Assembly (NCBI RefSeq): GCF_900110025.1
Contig: NZ_FOCE01000007.1
Coordinates: 62,001-126,000 of the forward strand
DNA length: 64,000 nucleotides
Reading direction: 5' to 3'
From: Gemmobacter aquatilis
GTDB taxonomy: Bacteria > Pseudomonadota > Alphaproteobacteria > Rhodobacterales > Rhodobacteraceae
How positions within the stretch are numbered: position 1 is the stretch's first letter; every line of letters starts with the position of its first letter. This document shows, piece by piece, positions 35,254-44,274 of the stretch. The notes beneath the pieces are model-generated. The model was given only the letters and a program-made list of their open reading frames with translations. It ran no database searches and was not told the origin of the DNA. Made by a program: the position numbers and the translations under genes.

Positions 35254-35299
35254 TGCTCCGTTGGGGTATCCCCGTCACGCCAGGAAGCCGTTGTGACGG
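35254..35299 (-). ncRNA. SAM/SAH riboswitch in the metK leader
   Basis: Minus-strand leader: 7-bp stem P1 CCGTCAC/GTGACGG (35299-35293 with 35278-35272) closing the loop AACGGCTTCCTGGC, then a linker and CGGAGCA holding the metK ribosome site (GGAG at 35259-35256). The loop and GGAGCA match what I recall of the SAM/SAH class of Rhodobacterales, whose CUUCC loop pairs with GGAG in a pseudoknot when SAM or SAH is bound, hiding the ribosome site. The linker here carries GGGG-ATA-CCCC, a possible extra mini-hairpin. Confidence 0.93.
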
Positions 35300-35310
35300 T
35301 TCGATGAAAC

Positions 35311-35339
35311 CCGTTACGCCCCATGCTGCGGCGCGTCAA
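35311..35339 (-). promoter_or_regulatory. metK promoter
   Basis: Minus strand TTGACG (35339-35334), 17-bp spacer, TAACGG (35316-35311). Transcription would start near 35304, only a few bases before the riboswitch stem. The -35 box overlaps the lnt stop codon. Confidence 0.6.
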
Positions 35340-36796
35340 GCAAGCCCTTTGCCGCGGCGCCGGAACAAAAGCGCCGCGAGTCCCGCCAGCAACACCAGCA
35401 GCGGTGCCTCGCCCCAGCGGGCATAGGGGGTTGGCGGCAGCGGCCCCGGCAAGGCGGCGTCAAGATAGGCCGCCACACCGAAGGGCAGCGCCGCCGTCAC
35501 CCGGCCCCGGGCATCGGTCACCCCGGTCACGCCGGTATTGGCGACGCGCACCAGCGGCAGGCCCATTTCCACCGCGCGCAACCGCGCCTGTGCCGCGTGC
35601 TGGAACGGGCCGGTCAGCGTGCCGAACCAGGCGTCATTGGTGATCTGCAGGATCCAGCCCGCGCGATCCGGCGCCGCGCGCAGGTCGCGGGCGAACACCG
35701 CCTCGTAGCAGATCAGCGGCAGAATCTTGCCCAGATGCCCCAGATCCAGCACCGCCGCCCCAGGCCCCGCCGCATAGCCATAACCCTGCCGCGCCGCGAA
35801 GGCGCGCAGGCCGAAGGTGCGATAGGCCAGTTCGCCCATCGGCACATATTCACCGAAGGGCACCAGATGATGCTTGTCATAGACATGGGTGACCGTCGCC
35901 TCCGGGCCGATCACCACCAGGCTGTTGAAGGCCGCCGCCCCCTCCATCCGTTGCGCGCCCAGGGCCACCGGCACGCCCTGCCCGGCTGCCGCCACGGCAT
36001 CGACCACGCGGCTGCCTTCCTCCAGCAGATAGGGCAGCGCGGTTTCCGGCCAGATCACCAGATCGGGGCGCGGCAGGGCGGCGGTGTAATCAAGCTGCAA
36101 CTGCAGCAAGCGTTCGGCCTGATCGGGATCCCATTTCAGGCTTTGCGCCGCATTGGGCTGCACCAGCCGCAGGGTAAGACCGGGGGCCGCAGGGTCCGGC
36201 TGCGCCAGACGCCACAGGCCAAAGCCCCAGACGGCGGCCAGCAGCGCAGCCGCCCCCGCCACCCCGCGCCAACCCAGCAGCACCGGCAAGGCGGCCAGCA
36301 CCAGCACCAGCAGCGTCAGCCCGTTGGCCCCGCCATAGGCCGCCAGTTGCGCCACCGGCGTGTCGATCCAGATATGCCCCGGCAAGGCCCAGGGAAAACC
36401 GGTGAAGATCACCCCGCGCAGCATTTCCGCCCCGGTCAGCAGCGGCACGATCAGCCCGGCGCGCCCGAATCGCGCGGCAAGCCAGGCAGGCAGCGCCCAG
36501 AACAGCGCCAGACCGAAGCCCATCAGCGCCAGCGCAAACGGCGCCATCCAGCCATAGACCTCGGGCTCCACGAAAAATGGCTGCACGATCCAGCTCAGCG
36601 CCGCGCCGAAATGCCCGGCCCCGGCCAGCCAGCCGCGCCAGGCCGCCTGACGTGGGCTTGCCGCCCACGCCACCAGCGCCATGATCCCGGCATAGGCGGG
36701 CAGGGCCAGATACCACGCGCCCAAGGGCGCCTGCCCCGCAGCCGCCAGAACCCCCAGCCCAAGGGCCAGCCCCGCCGCGCGCCAGCCCTGCATCAT
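35336..36796 (-). CDS. lnt: Apolipoprotein N-acyltransferase
   Basis: Inner-membrane enzyme adding the third acyl chain to lipoproteins, 486 residues. About six to seven N-terminal helices, then a nitrilase-like periplasmic domain with catalytic Glu251 ([10 protein letters not shown]), Lys308 ([14 protein letters not shown]) and Cys363 (LICYEAVF), and a C-terminal helix. The start abuts the stop of the CBS gene (TGA then ATG ATG), so coupled. Full length; part of the ybeY-CBS-lnt block common in alphaproteobacteria. lgt, the first enzyme of the pathway, is at 52541. Confidence 0.96.
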   Translation of the reverse strand: MMQGWRAAGLALGLGVLAAAGQAPLGAWYLALPAYAGIMALVAWAASPRQAAWRGWLAGAGHFGAALSWIVQPFFVEPEVYGWMAPFALALMGFGLALFWALPAWLAARFGRAGLIVPLLTGAEMLRGVIFTGFPWALPGHIWIDTPVAQLAAYGGANGLTLLVLVLAALPVLLGWRGVAGAAALLAAVWGFGLWRLAQPDPAAPGLTLRLVQPNAAQSLKWDPDQAERLLQLQLDYTAALPRPDLVIWPETALPYLLEEGSRVVDAVAAAGQGVPVALGAQRMEGAAAFNSLVVIGPEATVTHVYDKHHLVPFGEYVPMGELAYRTFGLRAFAARQGYGYAAGPGAAVLDLGHLGKILPLICYEAVFARDLRAAPDRAGWILQITNDAWFGTLTGPFQHAAQARLRAVEMGLPLVRVANTGVTGVTDARGRVTAALPFGVAAYLDAALPGPLPPTPYARWGEAPLLVLLAGLAALLFRRRGKGLA

Positions 36797-37720
36797 TCAG
36801 CCTTCAGCCGCCTGCGCCGCCGCCACCCCGGGCAGGCGCAGTCGCAACCGCTTGATCCGGCGCGGATCGGCATCGACCACCTCGAATTCGGCCCCGCTTT
36901 CATGCGGCACGATCTCGCCCCGCGCGGGCACACGGCCCGTGCGCAGGAACACAAGGCCGCCCAGCGTGTCGATGTCCTCGTCATCCTCGCCGGTGCGCAG
37001 GCGCATGCCCACCTCGGCCTCCACCTCGTCCAGCGGCGCATTGGCCTGAATCAGCCAGACGCCCGGCTTTTCCTGCTTCCACTGCGCGGCGTCGGCCTCG
37101 TCATGCTCGTCCTCGATCTCGCCGATCACCGTCTCGATCAGGTCTTCGATGGTCACAAGCCCGTCCACCCCGCCATATTCGTCGATCACCAGCGCCATAT
37201 GGACACGTTCTTTCTGCATCTTCTGCAGCAGCACGTTCAGCGGCATCGAAGGCGGCGCATACAGGATCGGGCGCAGCAGCTTTTTCAGGCTGAACCGCCC
37301 GCCTGCGCCGAACCCATGCTGCAAGGCCAGATCCTTCAGCAGAATCAACCCCTGGGGATGGTCCAGCGTGCCCTTGTAGACCGGCAGGCGCGAAAAGCCC
37401 TGGGCGCGGAATACCTCCACCAGATCATCCTTGCCGATGTCCAGCGGCACCGCCACGATGTCCACCTTGGGGATCGCCACGTCATCCACCCGCAGCTTGC
37501 GCAGATTGGCCAGCCCCGGCAGTTGCGGCACCGCAGATTGTTGCGGCACGGCTGGCCCGGCCTGGGACGGCGTTTCCGCCCCCGGGCTCAGAGCCGACAG
37601 CAGCCTGCCGAAGAACCCCTTCGGCGCCGGATCAGAGAGCGGGTCTTCAGCCTCCGAGGAACCTGTGGTGTCAGACGGCGCCACTTGCGCCGGACTCGAT
37701 CCTTCGTAACTACTGCCCAT
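36797..37720 (-). CDS. CorC/HlyC-type CBS-pair protein
   Basis: 307-residue cytoplasmic protein. A low-complexity N-terminal ~75 residues precedes two CBS domains (VDDVAIPKVDIVAVPLDI to about residue 205) and a C-terminal CorC_HlyC domain (GGLVFLRTGRVPARGEIV). It lacks the DUF21 membrane domain of larger relatives. The family is linked to magnesium/cobalt efflux; in this gene block the role is not established. ATG 37720 with AAGGA upstream is chosen. A TTG at 37762 overlapping the ybeY stop (TTGA) is an alternative start adding 14 residues. Confidence 0.88.
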   Translation of the reverse strand: MGSSYEGSSPAQVAPSDTTGSSEAEDPLSDPAPKGFFGRLLSALSPGAETPSQAGPAVPQQSAVPQLPGLANLRKLRVDDVAIPKVDIVAVPLDIGKDDLVEVFRAQGFSRLPVYKGTLDHPQGLILLKDLALQHGFGAGGRFSLKKLLRPILYAPPSMPLNVLLQKMQKERVHMALVIDEYGGVDGLVTIEDLIETVIGEIEDEHDEADAAQWKQEKPGVWLIQANAPLDEVEAEVGMRLRTGEDDEDIDTLGGLVFLRTGRVPARGEIVPHESGAEFEVVDADPRRIKRLRLRLPGVAAAQAAEG

Positions 37721-37758
37721 TGGTCCTTGTCCAGTTCCCCGCGCGCCGTCGCGCGCCT

Positions 37759-38259
37759 TCAATATGGATCGGCAATGCCAAGCTGCGCAAGTATCTGCCG
37801 CTCGGTCTCTTCCATCAACTCGGCATCGTCATCGTCGATATGGTCGTATCCCAGCAGATGCAGCACGCCATGTACCAGCAGATGCAGCACATGATCGGCC
37901 ATCGGCTTGTCCTGCTCGGCCGCCTCGCGCGCGCAGGTTTCCCAGGCGATGGCGATATCGCCCAGCTCGGCCGGCTCTTCCGCCGTGCCCGGCGCGGGCA
38001 GGTCCGGCGCCTCGCCGGCAAACCGGCTGCCGCGCTCTTCGGTGGGCCAGCTCAACACATTGGTCGGCGCGGGCTTGTCACGGAATTCGGTGTTCAGCTC
38101 GGCGATGCGCGCATCGTCGCAGCCCAGCACCACCACCCGAAACAATTCCGGCTCCAGCGCCAGATGCGTCAGCACCGCGCCCGCTGCCCGTTCCGCCTGC
38201 GCTTCCAGCCCGTAAGCCGCCCAGCGCTCTTCCTCGATCACGATATCCACAATGCTCAT
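37759..38259 (-). CDS. ybeY: Endoribonuclease YbeY
   Basis: 166-residue single-strand-specific metal-dependent RNase acting in 16S rRNA 3' maturation and ribosome quality control. The zinc motif HGVLHLLGYDH has His130, His134 and His140; the conserved Arg/Asn region RDKPAPTNVLSWP is present. ATG 38259 gives the usual length; an ATG 12 bases upstream (MGARMSIV) is possible. Placed between phoH and the CBS gene, the common order. Confidence 0.95.
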   Translation of the reverse strand: MSIVDIVIEEERWAAYGLEAQAERAAGAVLTHLALEPELFRVVVLGCDDARIAELNTEFRDKPAPTNVLSWPTEERGSRFAGEAPDLPAPGTAEEPAELGDIAIAWETCAREAAEQDKPMADHVLHLLVHGVLHLLGYDHIDDDDAELMEETERQILAQLGIADPY

Positions 38260-38298
38260 GCGCGCCCCCATAGCGCCCCGCGGCGCAAAACACAAATC

Positions 38299-38361
38299 CC
38301 CTTCTTCTTTGCCCAAATACCCAAAGGGGGAGTCGCCGCAGGCGACGGGGGCAAAGCCCCC
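38299..38361 (-). repeat. Structured 3' intergenic element, copy C
   Basis: Lies between phoH and ybeY, reading with them. GGGGGC/GCCCCC hairpin (38347-38361), GTCGCC/GGCGAC hairpin around a 3-nt loop (38332-38346), a C5 run, then the tail GGGTATTTGGGCAAAGAAG. The middle hairpin differs in sequence but not in pairing from copy A. Another GC hairpin follows on the phoH side to about 38385. Confidence 0.6.
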
Positions 38362-38446
38362 ACGCCCGCGCGCAGGCGCGGGCCCCCAAAAGCAGTGCGC
38401 GGGCCGCAAGGCCCGCGCTCCGGTTGGCTCACCCTGATCACCCAGA

Positions 38447-39469
38447 TCAGCCCTGTTTCGCCTCGTCGGCCTCGTAAGCCTCAATCACCCGCGCGACCAG
38501 CGGATGGCGGACCACGTCCTTGGAGGTGAAATAGTTGAAGGTCACGCCCTTCACCCCTTTCAGGATCCGCTCGGCATCCTGCAACCCGCTTGGCACGCCG
38601 CGCGGCAGGTCCACCTGCGTGCGGTCGCCGGTGATCACCATGCGGCTGCCCTCGCCCAGACGGGTCAGGAACATCTTCATCTGCATGGTCGTGGCGTTCT
38701 GTGCCTCGTCCAGCACCACAAAGGCATTGGACAGCGTGCGTCCGCGCATGAAGGCCAGCGGCGCGATCTCGATCCGCTTTTCTTCCAGCAGTTTCTGCAC
38801 CTGTTTCGCCGGCAGGAAATCGTTCAGTGCATCATAGAGCGGCTGCATGTAGGGATCGACCTTCTCCTTCATGTCGCCGGGCAGGAAGCCGAGCCGTTCG
38901 CCCGCCTCCACCGCCGGACGGCTGAGGATGATCTTGTCCACCATGCCGCCGATGAACATGGTCACGCCCACCGCCACCGCCAGATAGGTCTTGCCGGTGC
39001 CTGCAGGCCCGATGCCAAAGCCCAGTTCATTGGCGAACAGATTGGCGACATAGGCCTTCTGCGCCTCGGTGCGCGGTTCGATCGGCTTCTTGCGGGTGCG
39101 CAGTTCCACACCACTGCCCGCCTGAAACATCTCGATCTGTTCGCCGGGGGCGCGCAGCGCGTCGGGCATCGGTTGCCCCATGCGGATCGCACCTTCAATG
39201 TCGCCTGCGGCGACGCTGCGCCCTGCTTCCAGCCGGGCATAGAGCGCGCGCAGCACGGCGGCTGCCTGCTCCCGCGTGCCCTTGTCCCCGATCACCGCCA
39301 GACGGTTGCCCCGTCGCAGGATGTGAACCCCCATCTGATGCTCGATCTGTGCCAGATTGCGGTCGTATTCGCCGCACAGGTCGATCAGCAGACGGTTGTC
39401 GGGAAATTCCAGAAGCGTTTCCACAACGTCGTCCGAACGGGTCGGGGGAGTCAGCGCGCTGATGCCCAA
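38447..39469 (-). CDS. phoH: PhoH-family ATPase
   Basis: 340-residue cytoplasmic P-loop ATPase/putative helicase often encoded with ybeY and probably acting in RNA metabolism. Walker A GPAGTGKTYLAVA, Walker B VVLDEAQNAT, and TGDRTQVDLP are seen after an N-terminal ~100-residue domain. It uses a TTG start at 39469 with AAGGA about 7 bases upstream; no internal ATG would keep the family N-terminus (LLEFPDNRLLIDLCGEYD). Followed by repeat copy C and ybeY. Confidence 0.93.
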   Translation of the reverse strand: MGISALTPPTRSDDVVETLLEFPDNRLLIDLCGEYDRNLAQIEHQMGVHILRRGNRLAVIGDKGTREQAAAVLRALYARLEAGRSVAAGDIEGAIRMGQPMPDALRAPGEQIEMFQAGSGVELRTRKKPIEPRTEAQKAYVANLFANELGFGIGPAGTGKTYLAVAVGVTMFIGGMVDKIILSRPAVEAGERLGFLPGDMKEKVDPYMQPLYDALNDFLPAKQVQKLLEEKRIEIAPLAFMRGRTLSNAFVVLDEAQNATTMQMKMFLTRLGEGSRMVITGDRTQVDLPRGVPSGLQDAERILKGVKGVTFNYFTSKDVVRHPLVARVIEAYEADEAKQG

Positions 39470-39732
39470 GTGCTGTTCCTTTGCTTCAGAAGGGCCATAA
39501 GGAAAGTCTGCGCTTCAATGATTACCGAAACAAGACAAAGCTGGGCGTTGCGGTTTCATTTGCAAGGGTGTGCCAAAAAAATCAGCACTTCCACCGCAGC
39601 CCTTTCCGCTCAGCGCTAGCCATAGTGGCAGATGCCGCCCGGATCGCAGTCTATGGGCCTGTTTTCAAACCTCCGCAGCGTCTTTGCCGATTCCGCTGGC
39701 ACTGCCCGTAATTCAGGCACCCCAAAAGCGAA
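39470..39732. other. Intergenic region upstream of phoH, no gene seen
   Basis: Between the phoH start and the terminator of the lipoprotein gene. Short AT-richer patches (GCCAAAAAAATCAGC) probably hold the phoH promoter on the minus strand. A 33-codon plus-strand frame at 39518 has no ribosome site and is not called. Confidence 0.4.
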
Positions 39733-39752
39733 CGGGGGCCCGAAGGCCCCCG
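39733..39752 (-). terminator. Terminator after the lipoprotein gene
   Basis: 8-bp stem CGGGGGCC/GGCCCCCG with a TTCG loop on the minus strand, then TTCGCTTTTGG. Ends the ompA-lipoprotein transcript. Confidence 0.65.
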
Positions 39753-39774
39753 CGTGATCCGTATCGCCCGAAGA

Positions 39775-40137
39775 TCAGTTCGTGGCGCGCCCCGCATAGG
39801 GGACGTAATCGTTGATGCCCGCATCCTGCGTCTGGTAGTTGCGCACCACGGTGCCCGGCGGGAAGTGGTTGTTGCAGACCGGCAGACCCGAAACCGGATC
39901 GAAGCGGCGGCCCGAATAGCCTTCGACACCATCGTCGATGATCCAGCCCTGGCACCCATCGGGATCATAGGCGATGGCCCCGCCGCCCGGCGCCAGCGGA
40001 ACATTGTCGCGGCCATGGTCGCTCGCGGTGGCGATCACCGTGTCGGGGCTTTGCACATAGGGGGTCAGGCCATCGGTGCAGGCACCCAGAGCCGTCGCGG
40101 CAAGAAGGGCAAGGCCCGGAAGAATACGATTGGTCAT
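39775..40137 (-). CDS. Putative lipoprotein with a two-Cys DGC/PVC motif
   Basis: 120 residues. Signal peptide MTNRILPGLALLAATALG with lipobox LGAC, so lipidated at Cys near residue 20 and probably outer-membrane. The mature part includes DPDGCQGWIIDDGVEGY and then FDPVSGLPVC, closely resembling a stretch in the OmpA-family protein encoded just upstream. No catalytic motif. It starts 5 bp after that gene's stop, so cotranscribed. Unknown function; the shared motif suggests the two proteins arose from a common domain. Confidence 0.8.
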   Translation of the reverse strand: MTNRILPGLALLAATALGACTDGLTPYVQSPDTVIATASDHGRDNVPLAPGGGAIAYDPDGCQGWIIDDGVEGYSGRRFDPVSGLPVCNNHFPPGTVVRNYQTQDAGINDYVPYAGRATN

Positions 40138-40142
40138 GGGGA

Positions 40143-40706
40143 TCACCACCTGTAGCAGACGACTTCGACGCGACGGTTCTTCTGCATGTTGGCCGCAGAA
40201 TTGTTCGGCGCCACCGGCTGGCGTTCGCCAAAGCCGATCTCACGCTCCACCACCGCCCCGGTCGAACGGGCCACATCGGCCACAGATTTGGCCCGGCGCT
40301 GCGACAGGGCCATGTTGTATTCATCCGAGGCGCGGCTGTCGGTATGGCCATAAACGGCATAGCCGAAGGCCCCGGCCTGCTGGAAGAACCGCGTGAGATA
40401 CGACCGGCCATAAGAGGTCAGCGTATGGCTGTCTGTGGCGAACAGCGTGTCGGTGTTTTCCACCAGACAGGTGTTGCGCTTCAGGCAGACGGGCTTGCCG
40501 GTCTGCGGGTTGACGCGGTCGAGCATGTAGCCCTCCAGCCCGCCATCGGCCCACCAGTGCATGCAGCCGTCATCGTCGATCCACGCACCCCATTCAATCT
40601 TTCCGGCGACCTCCGGGGTGCCCTGTGCCAGCCCCCCCTGTGCGAGCCCGACGGAAACGGCGAGCCCCCCGATCATCAACCGTACTGCTTTGGAAAAAAG
40701 CTCCAC
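40143..40706 (-). CDS. OmpA-family envelope protein
   Basis: 187 residues. Signal peptide through about residue 28 (ending GLAQG), a 50-residue Cys-containing region DDDGCMHWWADGGLEGY then VNPQTGKPVC, and a C-terminal OmpA-like peptidoglycan-binding domain (GYAVYGHTDSRASDEYNMAL, SQRRAKSVADV, EREIGFGERQPVAPN, NRRVEVVCY). A soluble or outer-membrane-associated protein without a beta barrel. GTG start at 40706 with AAGGGGG 8 bases upstream. First gene of a two-gene unit with the lipoprotein. Confidence 0.88.
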   Translation of the reverse strand: MELFSKAVRLMIGGLAVSVGLAQGGLAQGTPEVAGKIEWGAWIDDDGCMHWWADGGLEGYMLDRVNPQTGKPVCLKRNTCLVENTDTLFATDSHTLTSYGRSYLTRFFQQAGAFGYAVYGHTDSRASDEYNMALSQRRAKSVADVARSTGAVVEREIGFGERQPVAPNNSAANMQKNRRVEVVCYRW

Positions 40707-40894
40707 GTCGCAGCCCCCTTCATTCCACCAAGTGACTTGATTTTATTGGGTTCAGGATTGCCGTCGGCGCCCTGCGATGTAAAGCAAAATCTATGCGTTC
40801 CACACAGGTGAAACGACTAATTGTTGCGCGCATCTTCGCGCCGGCGAAGGATTTGGCGCATTGATGAGCGGCTGGAAACAGGCGCTGTGCCGGG

Positions 40895-42223
40895 TCACCC
40901 CGGCAGCCGTTCCGCCGCAAGCGAATTGGGCGCGGCGGCGATCACCCGCACCCGCACCAGTTCGCCCACTTTTCCGGTCGGGTCCATCACATGAACCGCA
41001 TGGAGGTGGTCGGATTTTCCGACCATCTGCCCCGGCATCCGGCCCGGCTTTTCATACAGCACCCCGACCTCGCGCCCGACCATCGCCGCCTGTGCCGCGC
41101 GTTGCTGATCGGTGATCAGCGCCTGCAGCGCGTGAAGGCGGGTGTCGCACAATTCAGCAGGCAATTCGGGCTTTTCTGCGGCAGGCGTGCCCGGGCGCGC
41201 GGAATATTTGAAACTGAACGCAGCCCCAAAGCCCACCGCGCGGATCAGATCCATCGTATCCTCAAAGTCCCGATCGGTTTCGCCGGGGAAGCCCACGATG
41301 AAATCCGAACTCAGCAGGATGTCGGGCCGCGCGGCGCGAATCCGCTCGATCAGGCGCAGATAGTGTTCGGCGGTATGCTTGCGGTTCATCGCCTTCAGGA
41401 TGCGGTCGCTGCCCGATTGCACCGGCAGATGCAGATAGGGCATCAGTTGCGGCAGATCGCCATGCGCGGCGATCAGGTCATCATCCATGTCGTTGGGGTG
41501 GCTGGTGGTATAGCGCAGCCGCTCCAGCCCCTCGATCCCGGCCATTTCGCGCAGCAGGCGGCTCAGCCCCCACACCCCGTCCTCGCCCGCGCCGTGATAG
41601 CCGTTGACGTTCTGCCCCAGCAGGGTGATCTCGCGCACGCCGCGCGTCACCAGATCGCGCGCCTCGGCCAGCAGCCGCGCCGCCGGGCGGCTGACTTCGG
41701 AACCGCGGGTATAGGGCACCACGCAGAAGGCGCAGAACTTGTCGCAGCCTTCCTGCACCGTCAGAAACGCCGTCGGCCCGCGCAGGGCCTTGCGTTCGGG
41801 CAAATGGTCGAACTTGTCTTCCAGCGGGAAATCGGTGTCGATCTGCTGCCCCTCGGCCGCGACCATCTCGGGCAGGCGATGATAGCTTTGCGGCCCCACC
41901 ACCAGATCGACCAGCGGCATCCGCCGCAGGATCTCGGCCCCTTCGGCCTGCGCCACGCAGCCCGCCACGCCGATCTTCATCCCCGGCTTCGCCGCCTTCA
42001 GCGGCCGCAGCCGCCCCAGATCGGAATAGACCTTTTCCGCCGCCTTTTCGCGGATATGACAGGTGTTGAGCAGCACCATGTCGGCCTCTTCGGCGTTTTC
42101 GGTTGTGACATAGCCATTCGCGCCCATCGCCTCGGCCATGCGCTCGCTGTCATAGACATTCATCTGGCAGCCGTAGGTCTTGATGAAAAGCTTCTTCGGC
42201 GCAGTGTCGCTGCTGTCGGTCAT
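40895..42223 (-). CDS. miaB: tRNA-2-methylthio-N6-dimethylallyladenosine synthase
   Basis: 442-residue radical-SAM methylthiotransferase modifying A37 of tRNAs reading U-starting codons. The N-terminal UPF0004 domain has Cys19, Cys55 and Cys89 for the auxiliary [4Fe-4S] cluster; the radical-SAM cluster cysteines are 160, 164 and 167 in [11 protein letters not shown]-terminal TRAM domain begins near residue 375 ([14 protein letters not shown]). ATG 42223 ([20 protein letters not shown]) fits the family; upstream in-frame starts are rejected. Heads the region leading to phoH, though separated from it by the envelope genes. Confidence 0.96.
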   Translation of the reverse strand: MTDSSDTAPKKLFIKTYGCQMNVYDSERMAEAMGANGYVTTENAEEADMVLLNTCHIREKAAEKVYSDLGRLRPLKAAKPGMKIGVAGCVAQAEGAEILRRMPLVDLVVGPQSYHRLPEMVAAEGQQIDTDFPLEDKFDHLPERKALRGPTAFLTVQEGCDKFCAFCVVPYTRGSEVSRPAARLLAEARDLVTRGVREITLLGQNVNGYHGAGEDGVWGLSRLLREMAGIEGLERLRYTTSHPNDMDDDLIAAHGDLPQLMPYLHLPVQSGSDRILKAMNRKHTAEHYLRLIERIRAARPDILLSSDFIVGFPGETDRDFEDTMDLIRAVGFGAAFSFKYSARPGTPAAEKPELPAELCDTRLHALQALITDQQRAAQAAMVGREVGVLYEKPGRMPGQMVGKSDHLHAVHVMDPTGKVGELVRVRVIAAAPNSLAAERLPG

Positions 42224-42368
42224 CGGAGGGGCCCTGACTTCATGCTGAGTGCGGCCTTCTAGCGAAATTGCCGCCCGCGTGCAACGCGCGCCGCCATGGG
42301 CTTGCATTGAGCGAAACATTAACGGATTCTGCGGCAAAAAGAACAGGCACGCAGCGGGGCACGGGCAT

Positions 42369-43241
42369 ATGCGCTACAAAAGTCTGCCGGATTTCATCGC
42401 AAGCCGCGGCACGGCGCTGGATGTCGGGCCGGTGGCAATGATCTTCGCCGAAGACCCGGTGGAGGTGGCCTCGACCCTGCGCCACCATCTGGATACCGGC
42501 TTTCGCACCGTCCTGCTGTTCATCCATGACGAGATCTTCGTCGATCCCGCGCTGGAAGACCGCGTGCACCGCATCCGCCACGACGTGCATGCCGAAGAGG
42601 CCGTCACCGGCGCCGTCGATGCCGTGACCGCCACCGCCGCGCCGGGCATCTGGCTCTATTACTGCTTCAACGCCGAATACCTGTTCTTCCCCTTCTGCGA
42701 AAGCCGGACGGTGCGAGACATGCTGTCCTTTCATACAGAAGAGCGGCGCGATGCGATGCTGACCTATGTCGTCGATCTCTATGCCGGGGATCTGGAGCGT
42801 TTCCCCGATGCCGTCAGCCTTGAGGATGCGCATCTGGATCGGTCCGGCTATTACGCGCTGGGGCGCACCGATCCCGAAAAGAACTGGGCCGCGAAAGAGC
42901 GTCAGCTCGATTTCTTCGGCGGGCTGCGCTGGCGGTTCGAGGAACATGTGACCTGGAGCAAGCGCAAGATCGACCGCATCTCGCTGTTCCGGGCGAAGAC
43001 GGGGCTGCAATTGCGGGGCGACTTCACCTTTACCGACGAGGAATACAACACCTACGCCTGTCCCTGGCACCACAACATCACCGCCGCGATCTGTTCGTTC
43101 CGCACCGCCAAGGCGCTGAAAACCAATCCCGGCTCGCGCTATCAGATCCAGACCTTCCGCTGGCACAGCTCGACCGAGTTCCGCTGGCACAGCCAGCAAC
43201 TCATGGAACTGGGCCTGATGGAACCGGGCCAGTGGTTCTGA
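42369..43241 (+). CDS. Conserved-type hypothetical protein, 290 aa
   Basis: Soluble, not recognised with confidence. The N-terminal half has an alternating pattern ([48 protein letters not shown]) that could be a glycosyltransferase-like Rossmann fold. The C-terminal half is rich in His, Trp and charged residues ([42 protein letters not shown]). No signal peptide. ATG 42369 is in frame with a poor ribosome site. Divergent from miaB. Codon use matches the neighbours. Confidence 0.75.
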   Translation: MRYKSLPDFIASRGTALDVGPVAMIFAEDPVEVASTLRHHLDTGFRTVLLFIHDEIFVDPALEDRVHRIRHDVHAEEAVTGAVDAVTATAAPGIWLYYCFNAEYLFFPFCESRTVRDMLSFHTEERRDAMLTYVVDLYAGDLERFPDAVSLEDAHLDRSGYYALGRTDPEKNWAAKERQLDFFGGLRWRFEEHVTWSKRKIDRISLFRAKTGLQLRGDFTFTDEEYNTYACPWHHNITAAICSFRTAKALKTNPGSRYQIQTFRWHSSTEFRWHSQQLMELGLMEPGQWF

Positions 43242-43365
43242 CACCCGCACGGCATGGTGTCTTGGCCTCCGGCGTTTTTCTTGGCAGATTGCGGGAACCA
43301 CAAGCGCCCTGTGCCGTTCTGCGTCACGACGGGTCTTGCCGCGCCTCAATCCAATGGAGCTTTTC

Positions 43366-43629
43366 ATGTCGTTTGTCCGAAACCTCGTTTGCGCCGTGCC
43401 GCTGGTTGCCCTGCTTGCAGCCTGTCAGACCGGCAATCCCAACACCACGACCGGCGCGCTGACCGGGGCCGCGATCGGGGCGATGGTCACCAGTGACGGC
43501 GACAAGCTGAAAGGCGCTGCCGCCGGGGCGGCACTGGGCGCTCTGGCCGGATCGACGATCCCGCCGGAACGCAAGCAATGCATCTACACCTATCCCGACG
43601 GGCGCCAGTATCGCGCCGATTGCCCGTAA
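43366..43629 (+). CDS. Small glycine-zipper lipoprotein
   Basis: 87 residues. Signal MSFVRNLVCAVPLVALLAAC with lipobox LAAC, then a Gly/Ala-rich zipper (GALTGAAIGAMVTSD, GAAAGAALGALAGSTI) and a Cys-containing tail CIYTYPDGRQYRADCP that may form a disulfide. Such proteins sit in the envelope; function unknown. GGAG lies 7 bases upstream of ATG 43366. A GC hairpin (43644-43664) follows the stop. Confidence 0.82.
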   Translation: MSFVRNLVCAVPLVALLAACQTGNPNTTTGALTGAAIGAMVTSDGDKLKGAAAGAALGALAGSTIPPERKQCIYTYPDGRQYRADCP

Positions 43630-43643
43630 GCCTTGGCAAAGGG

Positions 43644-43664
43644 GGGGCAGGCGCGTCCTGCCCC
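43644..43664 (+). terminator. GC hairpin after the glycine-zipper gene
   Basis: 8-bp stem GGGGCAGG/CCTGCCCC with a 5-nt loop. No T-run, so weak by itself; it may serve both convergent genes. Confidence 0.45.
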
Positions 43665-43687
43665 GGCTCTGCCGGGCAAGCCGGGCC

Positions 43688-44104
43688 TCAGCGCCGCCGC
43701 AGGCGGATCACCACATCGACGCGGGCGATCTCGGTCCCGTCCGGCGCCTTGGGCAGATGCGCGATCACCAGCTCTTCCGCCGGGGCATCGGTCAGTCGCG
43801 CCTCGTCTTCCCAGTAGAAATGCGGGTGATCATCCATCCGGGTGTCGAAATAGCTTTTCGACCCGTCCACCACCACTTCCTGCATCAGCCCGGCATCGCA
43901 AAAGGCGCGCAGCGTGTTATAGACGGTGGCAAGGCTCACCTTCTCGTCGCCGCTGACACAGGCCGCGAACAGGCTTTCCGCCGTCACATGCCGGTTCTCG
44001 CCATCCCCGACCAGCAGCGCGGCCAGCGCAACCCGCTGCCGCGTCGGCCGCAAGCCGCCCCGCACCAGCCAGTCCGTGCCCCGTTCCATCGCCGTCATTG
44101 CCAT
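43688..44104 (-). CDS. irr: Iron response regulator Irr (Fur family)
   Basis: 138-residue DNA-binding regulator that represses or activates iron and heme genes under iron limitation. Winged helix GLRPTRQRVALAALLVG and SLATVYNTLRAFCDAGLM, then KSYFDTRMDDHPHFYWEDEARL, whose HPHF corresponds to the Irr heme/metal-binding region rather than the Fur site, and DVVIRLRRR at the end. Position beside fabA is typical for rhodobacters. The start is ambiguous among ATGs at 44104, 44098 and 44089. Divergent from fabA. Confidence 0.9.
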   Translation of the reverse strand: MAMTAMERGTDWLVRGGLRPTRQRVALAALLVGDGENRHVTAESLFAACVSGDEKVSLATVYNTLRAFCDAGLMQEVVVDGSKSYFDTRMDDHPHFYWEDEARLTDAPAEELVIAHLPKAPDGTEIARVDVVIRLRRR

Positions 44105-44274
44105 AGGCCGCCCGTGCCCCGATCAGGAAGAATTCCCTTATCATAGGGCCTGCCCCCCGCCTTTTCAAACCCCCATCGCAATTGCAGGGCACCGCAGGGC
44201 CGCCTCGCACCCTTGCCATGCTGCAAAGCGGGGTGTTACAGGGGGCAAAAGCAGATGCGGGAGACAAAGGCCAG

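Noticed and set aside
39518..39619. 33-codon plus-strand frame in the phoH upstream region
   Set aside because: No ribosome site and no similarity to any remembered small protein; it overlaps the likely phoH promoter.
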